Source: Castanea sativa (lineage: Eukaryota > Streptophyta > Magnoliopsida > Fagales > Fagaceae). Taken from it: a stretch of DNA of 64,000 nucleotides. Shown in pieces: positions 13,060 to 24,969 of the stretch (the first letter of the stretch is position 1; each line of letters starts with the position of its first letter). The notes under the pieces are model-generated. The model was not told the origin of the DNA. It did not search any database and saw only the letters and a list, made by a program, of their open reading frames with translations. Made by a program: the position numbers and the translations under genes. Location: contig NC_134013.1 of NCBI RefSeq assembly GCF_040712315.1, forward strand, positions 6,483,001-6,547,000, written 5' to 3'.

Positions 13060-13279
13060 TCACAACTCGTTATATGATAAGTTATGAATAGTATAAATAT
13101 AAATTTACAATTTATTCATATCGCTTACAAATTGCTACATGGTGGGTTGTAATAAAAATTGTGTAAAATATTATAGTGCTAACATTGCTACTCTAATAAA
13201 CTATATTTTAATAAGAAATTTGGCACCGAAACACAAAAGAAAAGGTGTACCTTTTTTTTTTTTTTGGAGAATAACTTTT

Positions 13280-13280
<1 letters not shown>

Positions 13281-13316
<36 letters not shown>
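13281..13316. repeat. (GT)n(GA)n compound microsatellite
   Basis: GT repeats pass directly into GA repeats. The counterpart in the right duplication copy is at 16286-16312, where only the GA part is expanded. Confidence 0.9.
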
Positions 13317-13943
13317 ATTTTAATGGTTTTTAGATGAATTTTTGTCTTTTCTTTCTTGTAAAGTTTTCCTCACTCATGTGAGCATATAAAATGGTGAGAT
13401 ATGCCGGATGAATCCAACAAGGCCTTTTTTCTTTGTATGTATTTGTATTAGATTTCTTATGGAATTGGATGGAGATTTTGATTGTTAGGTTAATGAATGT
13501 GTATGGTATAATTTATTTTTTAATTCAATAGTTATAACAGAAGAGAAAACATTTAAATTCTGGAAGAACATTTTTATTGTTGGATATTTTTTTAGGGGAT
13601 TTATTATTTGATAGTTATAGTGGTTTAAATTTTTATTTTCTTTGGAGAAGTGCAATGGTTTAAATTAATACAAGTAAAAGTATAAGATCTAATTTATGAA
13701 AAATATAAAACTATGGGGGTAATTTTAAGATACCTTTTTTCTACATTTTTCAAGTTGAAAACAAGTTTATATATAAAGTGACCTTCGAATTTTTGGTAGC
13801 AGTTTCATATTTATTGTAATTTACCGCCATTAAACCTTTTTTATAATTAGAAAAGAAAGACAATATTGAATTTTGTAGTAATGTCTATACTCAACTATCA
13901 TAGTAAAGTGGGTGATCATACTTTTTATGCATTTCTTAATCCA

Positions 13944-14004
13944 AAGCCAACTTTAAGGGTTTTTTTTTTTTTTTTTTTTTTTTGAGAAAGAAGCCAACTT
14001 TAAG
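13944..14004 (-). mobile_element. Tail-only retroposon footprint, perfect 14-bp TSD
   Basis: AAGCCAACTTTAAG at 13944-13957 is repeated exactly at 13991-14004. The 33 bp between are a T run plus GAGAAAG, i.e. CTTTCTC-A(n) on the minus strand. The right duplication copy has a single uninterrupted AAGCCAACTTTAAG, showing the empty site. Confidence 0.85.
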
Positions 14005-14050
14005 TTTATTATAAGTATTCTCTCAAAAAAAAAAAAAGTTGATTATTAAT
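14002..14050 (+). mobile_element. Probable second tail-only footprint
   Basis: ATTCTCTC plus thirteen A lie between AAGTTTATTATAA and AAGTTGATTATTAA, an imperfect target duplication. The right duplication copy reads straight through AAGTTGATTATTAG. Confidence 0.55.
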
Positions 14051-14069
14051 ACATATTTAGAAGATTGTG

Positions 14070-14220
14070 TAAGTTCCAATTAACTCAACTGGTAAAGTTT
14101 CTGATGGTTGTATAAGAGATCTGGAGTTCAATTTCTGCCTACACCAAAAATTATTTGGTATCTTGATCTGATAATAACATCAAGGATGAACTTCATAGAT
14201 TCAAACTTTCTCAAAAAAAA
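14070..14220 (+). mobile_element. tRNA-derived SINE with perfect 15-bp TSD
   Basis: ATTTAGAAGATTGTG at 14055-14069 recurs at 14221-14235. The 151-bp body has a pol III A-box-like AACTCAACTGGTAAAG, a B-box-like GAGTTCAATTTCTGCC, and ends CTTTCTC plus an A tail. The right duplication copy carries the empty site (one ATTTAGAAGATTGTG near 16931). The family resembles Au-type plant SINEs from memory. Confidence 0.85.
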
Positions 14221-14340
14221 ATTTAGAAGATTGTGCTCATAATGATATAGCAAAAGATGGTTAAAAATTTAATGCCAATGGTCCAAATCATATTTTATTA
14301 GCAAACAATTATTAAGTTTAAGGACAAAAGTTGGTGAAAT

Positions 14341-14383
14341 TATTTATTACACTTTTTTTTTTCGAGAGAATATTCATTACACT
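14341..14383 (-). mobile_element. Tail-only retroposon footprint, 13-bp TSD
   Basis: TATTTATTACACT (14341-14353) and TATTCATTACACT (14371-14383) flank T(9)CGAGAGAA, i.e. TTCTCTCG-A(n) on the minus strand. The right copy has a single ATTCATTACACT. Confidence 0.75.
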
Positions 14384-14585
14384 TAATTACTTTACATTCT
14401 CACTCATCAAAGAATAAAACAGTATACTATACATACAAGTGAACCCCACGTGTGAATTTCACTTTTTTATTTCTAATTTAATAATTCGATAATTGGGATA
14501 GCATGAATTACATACATGAAACTCATATTATGTAGGAGGAATGTATAGTATTTCATAAATGAAATATTTTTTTTTTGAAAACTAA

Positions 14586-14725
14586 GGAGGTGTTTGGGAA
14601 AATAATTTAAATTTTGTTGTTTAAATATTTTTGATATATGTGTGGGTGAAAAAATGTATGCAAATGTGTGTAATATTGTTTAAAATGTATAATTGTGTGT
14701 TAAAACTAGAGTGTCAAATAGGCCC
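14586..14725. mobile_element. Tourist-like MITE with TAA target duplication
   Basis: 140 bp beginning GGAGGTGTTTGG and ending CAAATAGGCCC, flanked by TAA on both sides (14583-14585 and 14726-14728). The right copy of the duplication has the empty site (GAAAACTAAACGATTAATAC near 18425). A 3-bp TWA target fits PIF/Harbinger. Confidence 0.75.
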
Positions 14726-16285
14726 TAAACAATTAATACTATGAAGTATGAACAACATTGTTCACAAGTTATCGAGTTGTCAAGTTGAGAATCATCGCTT
14801 CTACAATATTTTATCATTGACAAAAAATTTATTGAGTACTAATCATGACATGTCATCTCATAAGTTATTAAAAAAAATAAAAAAGTGAAAATTTGTATGG
14901 TGTTAAACTTATTTACCAATTACCAAATACTAAGTATGGTGCTAGACATGTCATGTTGACATTGCCGTACGTCATGTTGCAGAATAGGACAGTATTGAAT
15001 TTCATACTAATGTCTTGCCTGCCTCAACCATCATACTAACAGTTTTTAACATTGTTTTTGTGATCAACCATCACACTTTTTATAATACATATTTGGAATG
15101 ATTATGCTGATAAAGATGGTTTAAAGCTTAATGCTAATGGCTGGAATCATTTTTCATTATAAATCAATCAATTTCTTAAGATTGTGAATGTGTAAATGGA
15201 CCATCAATGTATGATTTCATGAATCCTAATATTCCATGAAAGAGAGTGTGTGAAACTATTACCATTCTTCTTATAAAAAAGACTTATATATTAATTGATG
15301 CGATAATAAATGTGATTGATGTAATTTTAAGTCTTTAATAATATAATAATAACTAATATCTCTATTTTTTGTCATTATTAAATAATGACATGTAAGACAT
15401 GCGGTGTAATACAGCTAACATCACTCTTCTACTAATAAAGAGATGTTAACAATAATAGTGATAACAAAATTTATCTTTCTCTTAGGGGAAAAAAAAAAGC
15501 GATAACAAATACATGTGCCTTGTTTGTCCCCACTCCAAAAATAAAAGGTGCTTTTATTAGTCTTTGTTAATGCATAAGAGGAAAAAAATGATCTTCATTT
15601 TCTTTAAAATGAAATATTTCATTTCACACTTAAATTTTAATATTCAATTTTCTCAACAAAAAAAAAAAGATTTAATATTCAACAATTTAAGGTTATACAT
15701 AGCATCATGTAATTTAAATCAATTATTATTTTTTATTATTTTATATTTGGTATAATTGAATTTCATGGGTTAATTGTATTTTACCCACCTAAATCATGGG
15801 GTCAAGTTCAATCTCTCTACTAAACTATAGAATCGAACAATCAACCTATTTGATAGATTTTGATAATAGGTAAAAAAAATAAATGCTCACTGTCTGAAAC
15901 AATTTTCATCAATTTCAAAATTTTAACTAAAAAATTCAAAATTTTAAAATGTGAGAAATTCGTTATGTAGATATTGCTCAGTTTTAGAATTTTTCATGTT
16001 AAAGACAGCAGATGCCTATTACCAGTCAATAAGGGGATATTGCTTGATTTCATAGTTTAATAAGGGATTGAATTTAAATTGTGTGTTCATATCTCCACCA
16101 GTCACAACTCGCTACGTGAAGAGTTGTGAAAAAAGTTACATAAAAAGTTATGGTACTAGCATTGTTTCTCTGTCAAAATATATTTTAATCAAGAATTTGG
16201 CACCGAAACACAAAAGATAAGGTGTACGTTTTTTTACTTAAAAAAAAATAACATTGATGTTTTCTGTTGAATTGTGTGTTTGCAT

Positions 16286-16312
<27 letters not shown>
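16286..16312. repeat. (GA)n microsatellite
   Basis: Pure GA run, positional homologue of the GT/GA tract at 13281-13316. Confidence 0.9.
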
Positions 16313-16316
<4 letters not shown>

Positions 16317-17078
16317 ATTTAATGGTTTTTAGATGAATTTTTGTCTTCTTTGTAAAGTTTTCCTCACTCATGTGAGAGCATATAAAATGGTGAGATATGC
16401 CGGTTGAATCAAACAAGGCCTTTTTTTTATATGTGTATTTGTATTAGATTTCTTATGGAATTAGATGGAGATTCTGATTGTTAGGTTAATGAAAGTGTAT
16501 GACTTATTTATTTATTTTTAATTCAATAGTTATAATGGAAGATGAGAGATTTAAATTTTGAAAGTACATTTCTATTATTTGATAATTACAAAACAATGGT
16601 TTAAGTTAATACAGGTGAAAGTATAGGGTCTAATTTATTACAAGTATAAAACTATGGGGTAATTTTGAGATCCCATTTTTTTTCTTCAGTTTTCAAGTTG
16701 AAAACAAGTTTATATATGTATATACACATTAACGTGACCTTTGAATTTTTGGTAGCAGTTTCATATTAATTGTAATTTACCACCAATAAACCTTTTTTAT
16801 AATTAGAAAATTAAGACAATATTGAATTTTGTAGTAATGTCTGTACTCAACCATCATAGTAAAGTGGGTGGTCATACTTTTTATGCATTTCTTAATCCAA
16901 AGCCAACTTTAAGTTGATTATTAGTTCATATTTAGAAGATTGTGCTCATAATGATATAGCTAAAGATGGTTAGCGAACAATTATTAAGTTCAAGGTTAAA
17001 ACCTAGCGAAATTACTGGCAAAATCATTCATTACACTCGGTATACCGTACATTCCCACTTGTCAAAGAATAAAACAAT

Positions 17079-18265
17079 TTACAATAAACTACATATTTGG
17101 TCTCTAACCTTTACAATGAATGTCAATTTGGTTTCTTACATTTCAGATGTATCAGTTTAATCTCTAACCTTTTGGTATTGTGTCAAAATAGTCCTTGCCA
17201 TTAAGTGGTGAATGGAAAATGTTGACAAAACTAACAGATATATTAAAATATTATTAATTTTGCCAAGTAAGTTGCCACGTGTCCTATAATATAAAATAAA
17301 AAAAAACCCTCAGCCTAATAATTTGGGAACTGAATTCATTGTGAGAAAGGAACGAAGGGGAAGGGGAAGGGGGAGGAGAGATTGGAGACTTTAAGAGTGC
17401 TCAATCAACAACGATAATCAAAAAAATTTCTCAGAAAAATCCCGAAAAACTAAAACAAAGGTCCCAAATCCATTTATATTTTAATAATTTATTTTAACAA
17501 TAAAAAGAAAGATTATAGAATCAACAAACAATCCAAATGAAAACTATTGTAAATTAGAATTAAACGAATAAAAAAAATCCTCAAGATACATTTCAAATAA
17601 GAATAACAACTAGATATACCACTTTATATAAAAAAAAATTCAAAATCAAAACACAATCTAATAAAATAGAAATTTTGTGAAAGGCATAACAGTTGTAGGC
17701 TTATATGGACACTGTCACATAGACACGATCTAGTAATATATTACTGAATGATTCTTTAGGCGCTTGATGAGTTGATTGAGTTTGTCAATGTGGGTGATAA
17801 GATGAGTGACGGAACAAAGGAGCATTGTGATGAAGCAATTAATGAACATAAAAGACAAGGATGGTGGCGATGAGGAAAGAGTTGTGCTAGCTTAGTTATG
17901 GGAGTGTCGCCAATCTCCACTCACCCTGGCCTCTCCATTAGCTATATCAGCTTCGCCGTGGATGGGTGGGCCGTCGTCGCCATAGATTGAGCACTCTCAC
18001 TCTCCAATCTCTCTTCCCCCTTCCCCTTCGTCTCCTTTCACAGTGTTCCCAAATCAATTGAAGGACACGTGACAACTTACTTGGCAAAAATGATAATATT
18101 TTAATATCTTTGTTAGTCATGTCAGCATTTTCCATCCTTCACTTAACTGCAAGGATTATTTTGACACAATACCAAAAAGTTAGGGACTAAACTAACACCT
18201 TTGAAACATTAGGGACCAAATTAACATTCACTGTAAAGGCTAAGGACCAAATATGTAGTTTACCC
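17079..18265. mobile_element. Mutator-like foldback element with ~280-320 bp inverted repeats
   Basis: Left arm ~17083-17408 and right arm ~17983-18263 are inverted copies: AAACTACATATTTGGTC on the left against GACCAAATATGTAGTTT on the right, and AGTGCTCAATC against GATTGAGCACT at the inner ends. The site is AAAACAGTATAC in the left duplication copy, with AACAAT remaining on both sides of the insert here. Long TIRs without ORFs suggest a non-autonomous MULE. The class is inferred from TIR length. Confidence 0.75.
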
Positions 18266-18704
18266 AACAATATACTATACATACAATTGGACCCCACAGA
18301 TAAATTTCACTTTTTAATTTTTAATTTAATAATTCGATAATTAAAATAGTGTGGATTACATACATGAAACTCACGTTTATGTAAGAAGAATGTGTACTTT
18401 ATCCAATATATGGAATAATTTCTTTGAAAACTAAACGATTAATACTATGGACAACATTGTTCACAAGTCATCAAGGTATCAAGTTGGGAGTCATCCTTCT
18501 ACAATATTTTATCGTTGACATAATTTTTTTGTGCACTAATCATAACATGTCACCTCATAAGTTGGCGGTAGACTTATTTATCTCTTACATTCCTGTCATG
18601 TTGCAAAATAGGACAGTATTAAATTTCATACTAATGTCTTGCCTCAAGCATCATACTAACAGTCTTTAACATTGTTTTAGTGATCAACCATCACACTTGT
18701 TTTG

Positions 18705-19292
18705 AAATTGCCCTAAATTCCTACACTTAAATGGACCTAGTGTTTGGGCTCACAATTTACTTATATAGTGGGTATTAAGTATCCTACTAAGAGTAGTCCC
18801 TGGGCGGGCTCAGGAATGGAACACACGTAAGAACTCTCTCTCTGGGGTCTGCTCGGTTAACTCGCAATCTCACTTACAATTTTCCAACCACCCTTCTCTC
18901 ATTGCTCCTTCTGATATTTATAGCTTGAGGCTAGTGGTAGAATCATGATTACTGTCTCACTCCACTTGTGCAGGTGGGGCCCAAGTTGATTATTCTTGAC
19001 AACTACTAAATTTCGATGGATTAGAGTTATCACGTTGGAACTAGTGCTAGCCACCAAAACTTGGTCGGTAGCACAATCTTCCAGGGCATTTATAGTCCAC
19101 TGAGGATTAACCGAACATCGTCGGTGCTTGAGCTGACTATGGGATATCCGAGGTGCATTTAGATACCGAGAGATCAACAGGCTAAGGTTTTGGACTGTCC
19201 ACGGGCTGAACGTGAGGGGATAAGCCCAAGGGTGGTATTGTTCATGGGTCTTCCCTAACTGGGGGCCCAATGAAGGTGGCTTTTGATGGCAC
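18705..19292. mobile_element. LTR-retrotransposon-like fragment
   Basis: A GC-richer 590-bp block lies between sequences that are adjacent (apart from ~370 lost bp) in the left duplication copy. It begins near GATCAACCATCACACTTG and ends just before ACAATAATGATAATAAAG. It contains the promoter-like ATATTTATAGCTTGAGGC. No ORF of interest, TSD or partner LTR was found. Calling it LTR-derived is from general appearance only. Confidence 0.45.
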
Positions 19293-19524
19293 GCGGTACA
19301 ATAATGATAATAAAGTTTATCTTTCTCTTAAGAGGAAAAAAAATGTTAATGTTAACAAATGCCTATGCCTTGTTTTTGTCCCCATTCCAAAAATAAAAGG
19401 TGCATTTATTAGTCTTTTTTAATGTATGAGAGGAAAAAAATGATCTTCATTTTCTTTAAAATGAAAATACTTCATTTCACAATTAAGATTTAATATTCAA
19501 TTTTCTTTTTAAAAAAATTAATAT

Positions 19525-19564
19525 TCAAGAATTTTTCTTCTCAAAAAAAAAAAATCAAGAATTT
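19525..19564 (+). mobile_element. Tail-only retroposon footprint, perfect 10-bp TSD
   Basis: TCAAGAATTT (19525-19534) and TCAAGAATTT (19555-19564) flank TTCTTCTC plus twelve A. Confidence 0.75.
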
Positions 19565-19608
19565 AAGGTTATATATTGTGTCATGTAATTTAAATTGGTT
19601 TTTGATGA

Positions 19609-20644
19609 TGAAAGTTCAAAAAGCATGTAAAACACCTTTGAACGTTTAGACCCCCAAATTACAAAATACCAATTCAAGCTTAATATCAAACAAAGTATGT
19701 GCGGAAAATGAACATAAGCTTATAACATAATTGATAAACAATCTAAACCAAATAAAATCACATCCACAGCAGAAATTAAATGGCAAAGATTAAGGGAAGA
19801 GAGATGCAAACACAAGGACAACACAACGATGTGTTACCGAAGAGGAAACTGAAGCCCTTAGCGTAAAACCTTTCCGCCGCCCTCCAAGCAGTCAATAATC
19901 CACTAAAGAATGTAGTTGGGATACATGGACAACAAAAGACCCTCCAAGCCTAATCTACCTAGTGTACTTAAGCCCTCCAAGCTCTTACTCCAATGAGGTT
20001 GGACTGAACCTATTTCTTCTTTAGCTTACCAGATTCTGCTACAACCCATAGCATCAACCAATATGAAATTGGTCCCTTCTTAACTGCTTCCCAAAGCACC
20101 TCTCAAGGATGTAACAATGGAGAGGAAGAGAGTAGAGGAATTTGAAGAGTCTCTATGTGAAGATTGTGGATGAGGCAATCTTGGTTTTCTTTAGGATTTT
20201 TCTCTCAAAATTCTCTCACTGGAAGCTCTCTACATTTTGTGGGTATAATGGGTATTTATACTGGAGAGAGAAAGGAATGTGAAGAGTCAGGTTTTTCAAA
20301 ACAGAGCTGACTGGCGACTTGACTGAGTTGCGAGTTCAAGCCACGAGCAAACAAAATGGCCAGACTGGACTTTTTGTCCTGTAGTGCTCTAGCTGGCATG
20401 ACTGTTCATCTTCTTTGCATGCTTCACTTGTGTGCATCATCTGGCAGCTTGCAAGCCGCGAGCCACCCGCAAGATCCAGCCGCGAGTCCCTGCTTTACTG
20501 CACAATCTTGAGCATTTCTTCACACTTTTTCACACACTACCCTTACATGAATCCCACCTCAATACAAGGTTTTTAAGTGCTGAATTACAAGTAAATTGGC
20601 ACGGAATAAAACCAACAAAATGGTTGATAAATTTCAACCTTACA
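19609..20644 (-). repeat. 3' LTR of the TR-GAG-like element (1036 bp)
   Basis: Near-identical to 24970-26096 but lacks two blocks present there: a ~36-bp internal duplication near 25020-25056 and ~55 bp near 25487-25545. Contains several CGCGAG-type motifs (20320-20480). Confidence 0.9.
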
Positions 20645-20661
20645 ATCTCCCCCTTTGGCTC
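20645..20661 (-). promoter_or_regulatory. Polypurine tract of the TR-GAG-like element
   Basis: On the minus strand GAGCCAAAGGGGGAGAT lies immediately before the 3' LTR start TGTAAGG. Confidence 0.85.
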
Positions 20662-23600
20662 TTCCGTAACAAAACCCTAAAACAAACTCTAGACTTAATG
20701 TGTAAGTTGGGAACAGTTGAACAAAAACTCACTCACACCTAACTCTAGAATCTGTGTAGCTCTTGAATCATAAGAACAAGTGAGTCTTGAAACACAACAA
20801 CATAATATGATCGTTGCATGCAGAAAAACTTGTAATGCATATGAGACAAGCACAATGCGATCAAGCATAATGGAGTAAAGTAATAAACCAAAGCTCGACC
20901 ATACAACCAATCACTATAAAATAGTGACCACAATGCTCATTCACACTTGGAATGAACATCCGGACATGCAAGCTATTAAGCTTAAATTCAAAGAATCATT
21001 TGTATGTCCAACACTCAACCGATACACAATACATGAAGTATATGCATCTAGGAACAAGATCCTACTAGGGCACAAGAGTGATATACTTAAAGTAGTGCAA
21101 AGCATAACATCAAGTACATAAGCTAGGCTGCATAAGCATGGTACAAACCATAAAAGCCTACAAATTATAGAAAACAAACCCTAAAAGCTTACAAAAGCAA
21201 TATGGGTACAAAAATGATGTACTAAAGAAAATGCACAATATAAACTAAAAGTGCTTAAAGTTTATTCCCCTTAAAATAATGAGAAGTTGTGATGCACTTG
21301 GAACATATATACTTGTAACCTGTAACACTTGCACAAAACACATTAGACTCTCAAGGAAAAGCAAGTAATAAAAGGACAAGTATAATGTAACAAGTAAAAA
21401 GCGATCAAGTAAACATGTTGTGAAACATATGAGCAACTTGATCAAACACATGACAATTATATAGAAATGACTACAATGATCACATAGCAAAGCAAATGAT
21501 CATCCGAACATGCAATCAATGAAGCACAATAGCACAAGGAAGTATGCATGTCCAACACACAAACACGATGCAAAGAGAACATCAAAGTATAGATAATAAA
21601 CATAACTCAAAGCACCATAAAGCAAACAAGAAAAAAAACATAAAGAAACACAAACAAAACAAAACAAAATGTTCTTATAAACACAATGTCTTCTCCCCCT
21701 TGGTATATGCATCTCCCCTATGGAAAAACTCTCCCTTACAAATGTGCACAGGAGTCATGTAGAAATGTCAAAAACTCTCACTCTCCCCTTTTTTGTCACA
21801 AATAGACAAATGGTCAAGGAGAAACGAGGGCAAGAGACAAAGGTACGAACAATGATTATGATGCATGAGGGGTGTGAGATGAATGAGAAAATGAAGCTCA
21901 AACCTAAGATAAAACAACATGCTACAAATCATAAGGTAAACAAGACATGCTAGGATGAAGAAACAAGGTATAGACTAATGTATGACAAGGGTAGCAAAGA
22001 TGTGTGTAAGAGGTGGCTATGTGCAATGCATGACCGATGCATGGAAAATGCACATGTGGGGTAAGGTGTGTTAAATACACAACAAATAAACTAAACATGT
22101 TCTTAGTGAGGAAATATGAGAAACTCCAAAGTTTAGTACTCATCAGAGTCCAAACAAGCGAGAAAATGCCTAAGAGGCATTTTATCAAACACCTAAGAGG
22201 CATTTTATCAAACACCTAGCATGCACACTATGAACAATAATGTGAAACAATACATAAATATCATGAAATCTACCCTTAATACATGTTCTTTATGCCACAA
22301 GGAGCCAACATCCAAAACAAATCATCAAAAGAAATCAATCCCATACAAAAATTTGACAAAAAAATAAGTTTTCCCAACCCTTATGATGAAAATCCCAACC
22401 AAGAGCACAAAAACTCTCCAAAACATAATCTAAGGATCCAAAACAATGAGAAAAAGTTTAAAATTACCTTAAATATGTTCATGGAATAAAAAATCATTCA
22501 AATTGATTGGGTTTTGATATAAAAAAATTGAAAGAGGGGTTTAAGAGAGGATGTGAGAGGTTTTAAATAGGTTTCCCACGAAAAACACTTTAAAAAGCTA
22601 TTTTTGGGCGTTTCGTGACTGGATGAGTCGCGAGATGAATCGTGAAAATTTTCGCGAGTCTCGAGTGAGTCGCGAGATGAGCCGCGAAAGCTTTTAGATG
22701 AACTTCGCAACTTGCGTTGCATGACTGACGAGTCGCGAGATGAGTTGCGAAAAACTTAAACACCTGTTTTTCAACACAAAACATGTTTAAACAATGAAAA
22801 ACAAAGTAAGCATTAAACATGAACACAAAGAGTGATAAAAATCACCTCCAAATACATATAAAATGATCAAAAATCTTTTTGGTTTGATCCATATATAGTT
22901 GAGCACACACACATCACATTTAAACAAGTACAGTCGAACAAATGAATAAGACATTCATTGAACATTAGGCATGTGTGTTATATGTGTGTATCAAATGTGG
23001 AATAGTCCTTAGTCTAAAGTGAAACTTCAATGATCAATTCGATCAAGTCATACACAACTAGTACTAAGTCAAGTGATCTATCTTAATTATAATAATGAAC
23101 ATATATGACCCCCCACAAGAAAATGATTACATATCTTTGAAGCTTTTCATTTGGCTTATTTACAATTCATACCATTTGATCTTTTTGATCTTTACATCTC
23201 TTTTTTTGAATAAACACATCTCATTTTGAGATCGATACTTGAAATTTTTTATATTTCAATTTAATGAACAAGCCTTTGGCTTTTTGGGCATCATACAATT
23301 TCATATAAGTCGCTTTCCCTTTTTTCTAGTCGAATATTAGTATGTGCGACAGTTTTTGCAGTTCATTATCTCTTTTCATTTTGAGATTTACATTAGTTGA
23401 GCTCTTTAAGCAAAAACATAAAAGAGTGGGAAAAGATATAAGCACAAGTCTATGCATGTATCAAGACCAACATGACTATTGACTAATTATTCATGACACG
23501 CTTGAAGATCGATTTACAACAATCACACAAAGATGTCAATATTTTGCCCACAAAGATATAAGTGCATAAAGAACAAGCTAAACTCATAAATGCACAAAGT

Positions 23601-23880
23601 CATTTGTATGGAGGTACAAGGCAAAACTCACATGTGATATAAGCTCAAACATATACGATCAAACTTTTTGAATTTTTCACTTTTTATGTGGTTTTAGATT
23701 TTTACTCACACAAAACTAAAATATAAAAGTAAGATCAAAACAAAAACAATGCATAAAAAGAAATGCAAGATGCACAAAATGCATGAAGATATGACATTCA
23801 TTGCATGAAGGGTCCTACAAAAATCGAAAGAATTAGATCAAGGACCAAAAGAGCAAAAGCTCAACCATAGGAACCTTTCC
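20662..23880 (-). other. Non-coding interior of the TR-GAG-like element
   Basis: About 3.2 kb where pol would be expected; only chance-length ORFs occur on both strands. Notable contents are a 27-bp tandem doublet around 22168-22216 and a GC-rich patch at 22600-22760 with three exact copies of GAGTCGCGAGATGA (22625, 22667, 22730). Confidence 0.7.
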
Positions 23881-24894
23881 TTATCCAAACGGAACGATTG
23901 TTTGATAGAGTGTCTCATGAAAAGTGAGACGATGGTTGGAAGAATGAGAATCGGACATGCACATAGACAAGGAGTTAAGAGCATTAAACACTTTTTTTAA
24001 CAATATGCTATTTTCACTCAAATCCGGTTTCCCCTTTTTAGCACAACTTCCATGAAGCTCAAGTTTCTCTTTTCTTTTGATTCTTTTAAGTTCATGAAAC
24101 TTAAAGCAATGAGGTCTTAGATGACCAGAAGCACCACAATGGTGACACACACTGTGTTTAGGTCCACTAAGCTTCTTGGGAAGGGATCTAGCAACATGGT
24201 TTTGTTCCCTCTTCAACTTATGACATTGAGGTCTTATATGACCAATCACACCACAATGGTGGCAAGTTGGAACAAACTTAGATCCATCCAAAGCCTTAGG
24301 TTGAGACCTAAACAAAGGCTTTGACTTAAGAGCCTTTTTCTCTACCTTTTGATTTCTTTTGTGCAGATGAATGTACACCAATTTGCCCTTAGAGGTAGAA
24401 CACACATTAGGCACAAAATCAAGTACCACAACATGATTGTAACAAATTTTTTCATCATTTTTAACAATAGGTTCAGCAATCAAACACTTGGCATGCATCT
24501 TAAGAGATTCATTTTCACATTTTAGCTCATCAACAAGTTTGTTAGACAAAACAAGTTTAGCATTAAAGTCCATATTCAAACATTCAAACTCTTTCAGCTT
24601 TTCAAGAGAAATTTCGGCAAGTTTCTTATATTTTTCAACCAATTTGTTGGATTTATTGAGCTTAGCAATCAAATCATCATTTTCACAAAATAATTTGCTC
24701 AAATCCTTATGAAACCTCTTAGCCTTTTTCTTAAAATGTTTAATGTTAGGAATATCATCAACACCCAAGGATTCATGTAAAATAGCATCACAATCATGAG
24801 CATTATCACTCATAGAGGCATTTTCACAAACACGTGGCATGTTACATTCATCAACATCCAAAACATGCATTGAAGCATACAAAGCACTATCCAT
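23881..24894 (-). CDS. Gag-like nucleocapsid protein with two CCHC zinc knuckles (337 aa)
   Basis: Open from ATG at 24894, about 75 bases inside the PBS, to a stop at 23881. From about residue 45 to 140 it is Lys/Glu/Leu-rich with coiled-coil character. Two knuckles follow, CHHCGVIGHIRPQC and CHHCGASGHLRPHC (pattern C-x2-C-x4-H-x4-C), separated by a basic linker. This is the nucleic-acid-binding end of a Copia-type Gag. The N-terminal UBN2-like capsid domain normally ahead of it is not recognisable, so the protein is either shortened or diverged. It is uninterrupted, unlike the other TE ORFs in the window, suggesting recent or maintained coding. The start is chosen over an upstream GTG at 24906 because it is the first ATG. 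Confidence 0.82.
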   Translation of the reverse strand: MDSALYASMHVLDVDECNMPRVCENASMSDNAHDCDAILHESLGVDDIPNIKHFKKKAKRFHKDLSKLFCENDDLIAKLNKSNKLVEKYKKLAEISLEKLKEFECLNMDFNAKLVLSNKLVDELKCENESLKMHAKCLIAEPIVKNDEKICYNHVVVLDFVPNVCSTSKGKLVYIHLHKRNQKVEKKALKSKPLFRSQPKALDGSKFVPTCHHCGVIGHIRPQCHKLKREQNHVARSLPKKLSGPKHSVCHHCGASGHLRPHCFKFHELKRIKRKEKLELHGSCAKKGKPDLSENSILLKKVFNALNSLSMCMSDSHSSNHRLTFHETLYQTIVPFG

Positions 24895-24951
24895 GGCAAA
24901 TAACACAAGGGGTCAAGGATCACACTTAGGTATTTAAACCACAACAAGTGT

Positions 24952-24967
24952 ACCCGCTTTGATACCA
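24952..24967 (-). promoter_or_regulatory. Primer binding site, initiator-tRNA-Met type
   Basis: Minus strand TGGTATCAAAGCGGGT, two bases inside the 5' LTR. It matches the usual tRNA-iMet PBS (TGGTATCAGAGC...) with small differences. Confidence 0.85.
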
Positions 24968-24969
24968 AT

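Larger units (their letters stand above)
13060..16078. repeat. Segmental tandem duplication, left copy (~3.0 kb)
   Basis: Blocks of this segment recur in the same order and orientation in 16101-26895. Examples: GTCACAACTCG at 13060 and 16101; AATTTGGCACCGAAACACAA near 13218 and 16192; AAAGTGGGTGATCATACTTT near 13904 and GTGGTCATACTTT near 16866; CATACATGAAACTC near 14511 and 18359; CCCACTCCAAAAATAAAAGG near 15528 and 19382; GTATTTTACCCACC near 15775 and 26599. No coding gene is visible. This copy carries insertions (SINE, MITE, tails) absent from the other. Confidence 0.85.

Noticed and set aside
18899..19270. 123-codon minus-strand ORF
   Set aside because: Sits inside the LTR-like fragment, low-complexity composition, no recognisable domain.
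20432..20680. ORF repeated at 25884-26117
   Set aside because: Both lie inside the two LTRs of the TR-GAG-like element; LTR sequence read by chance.
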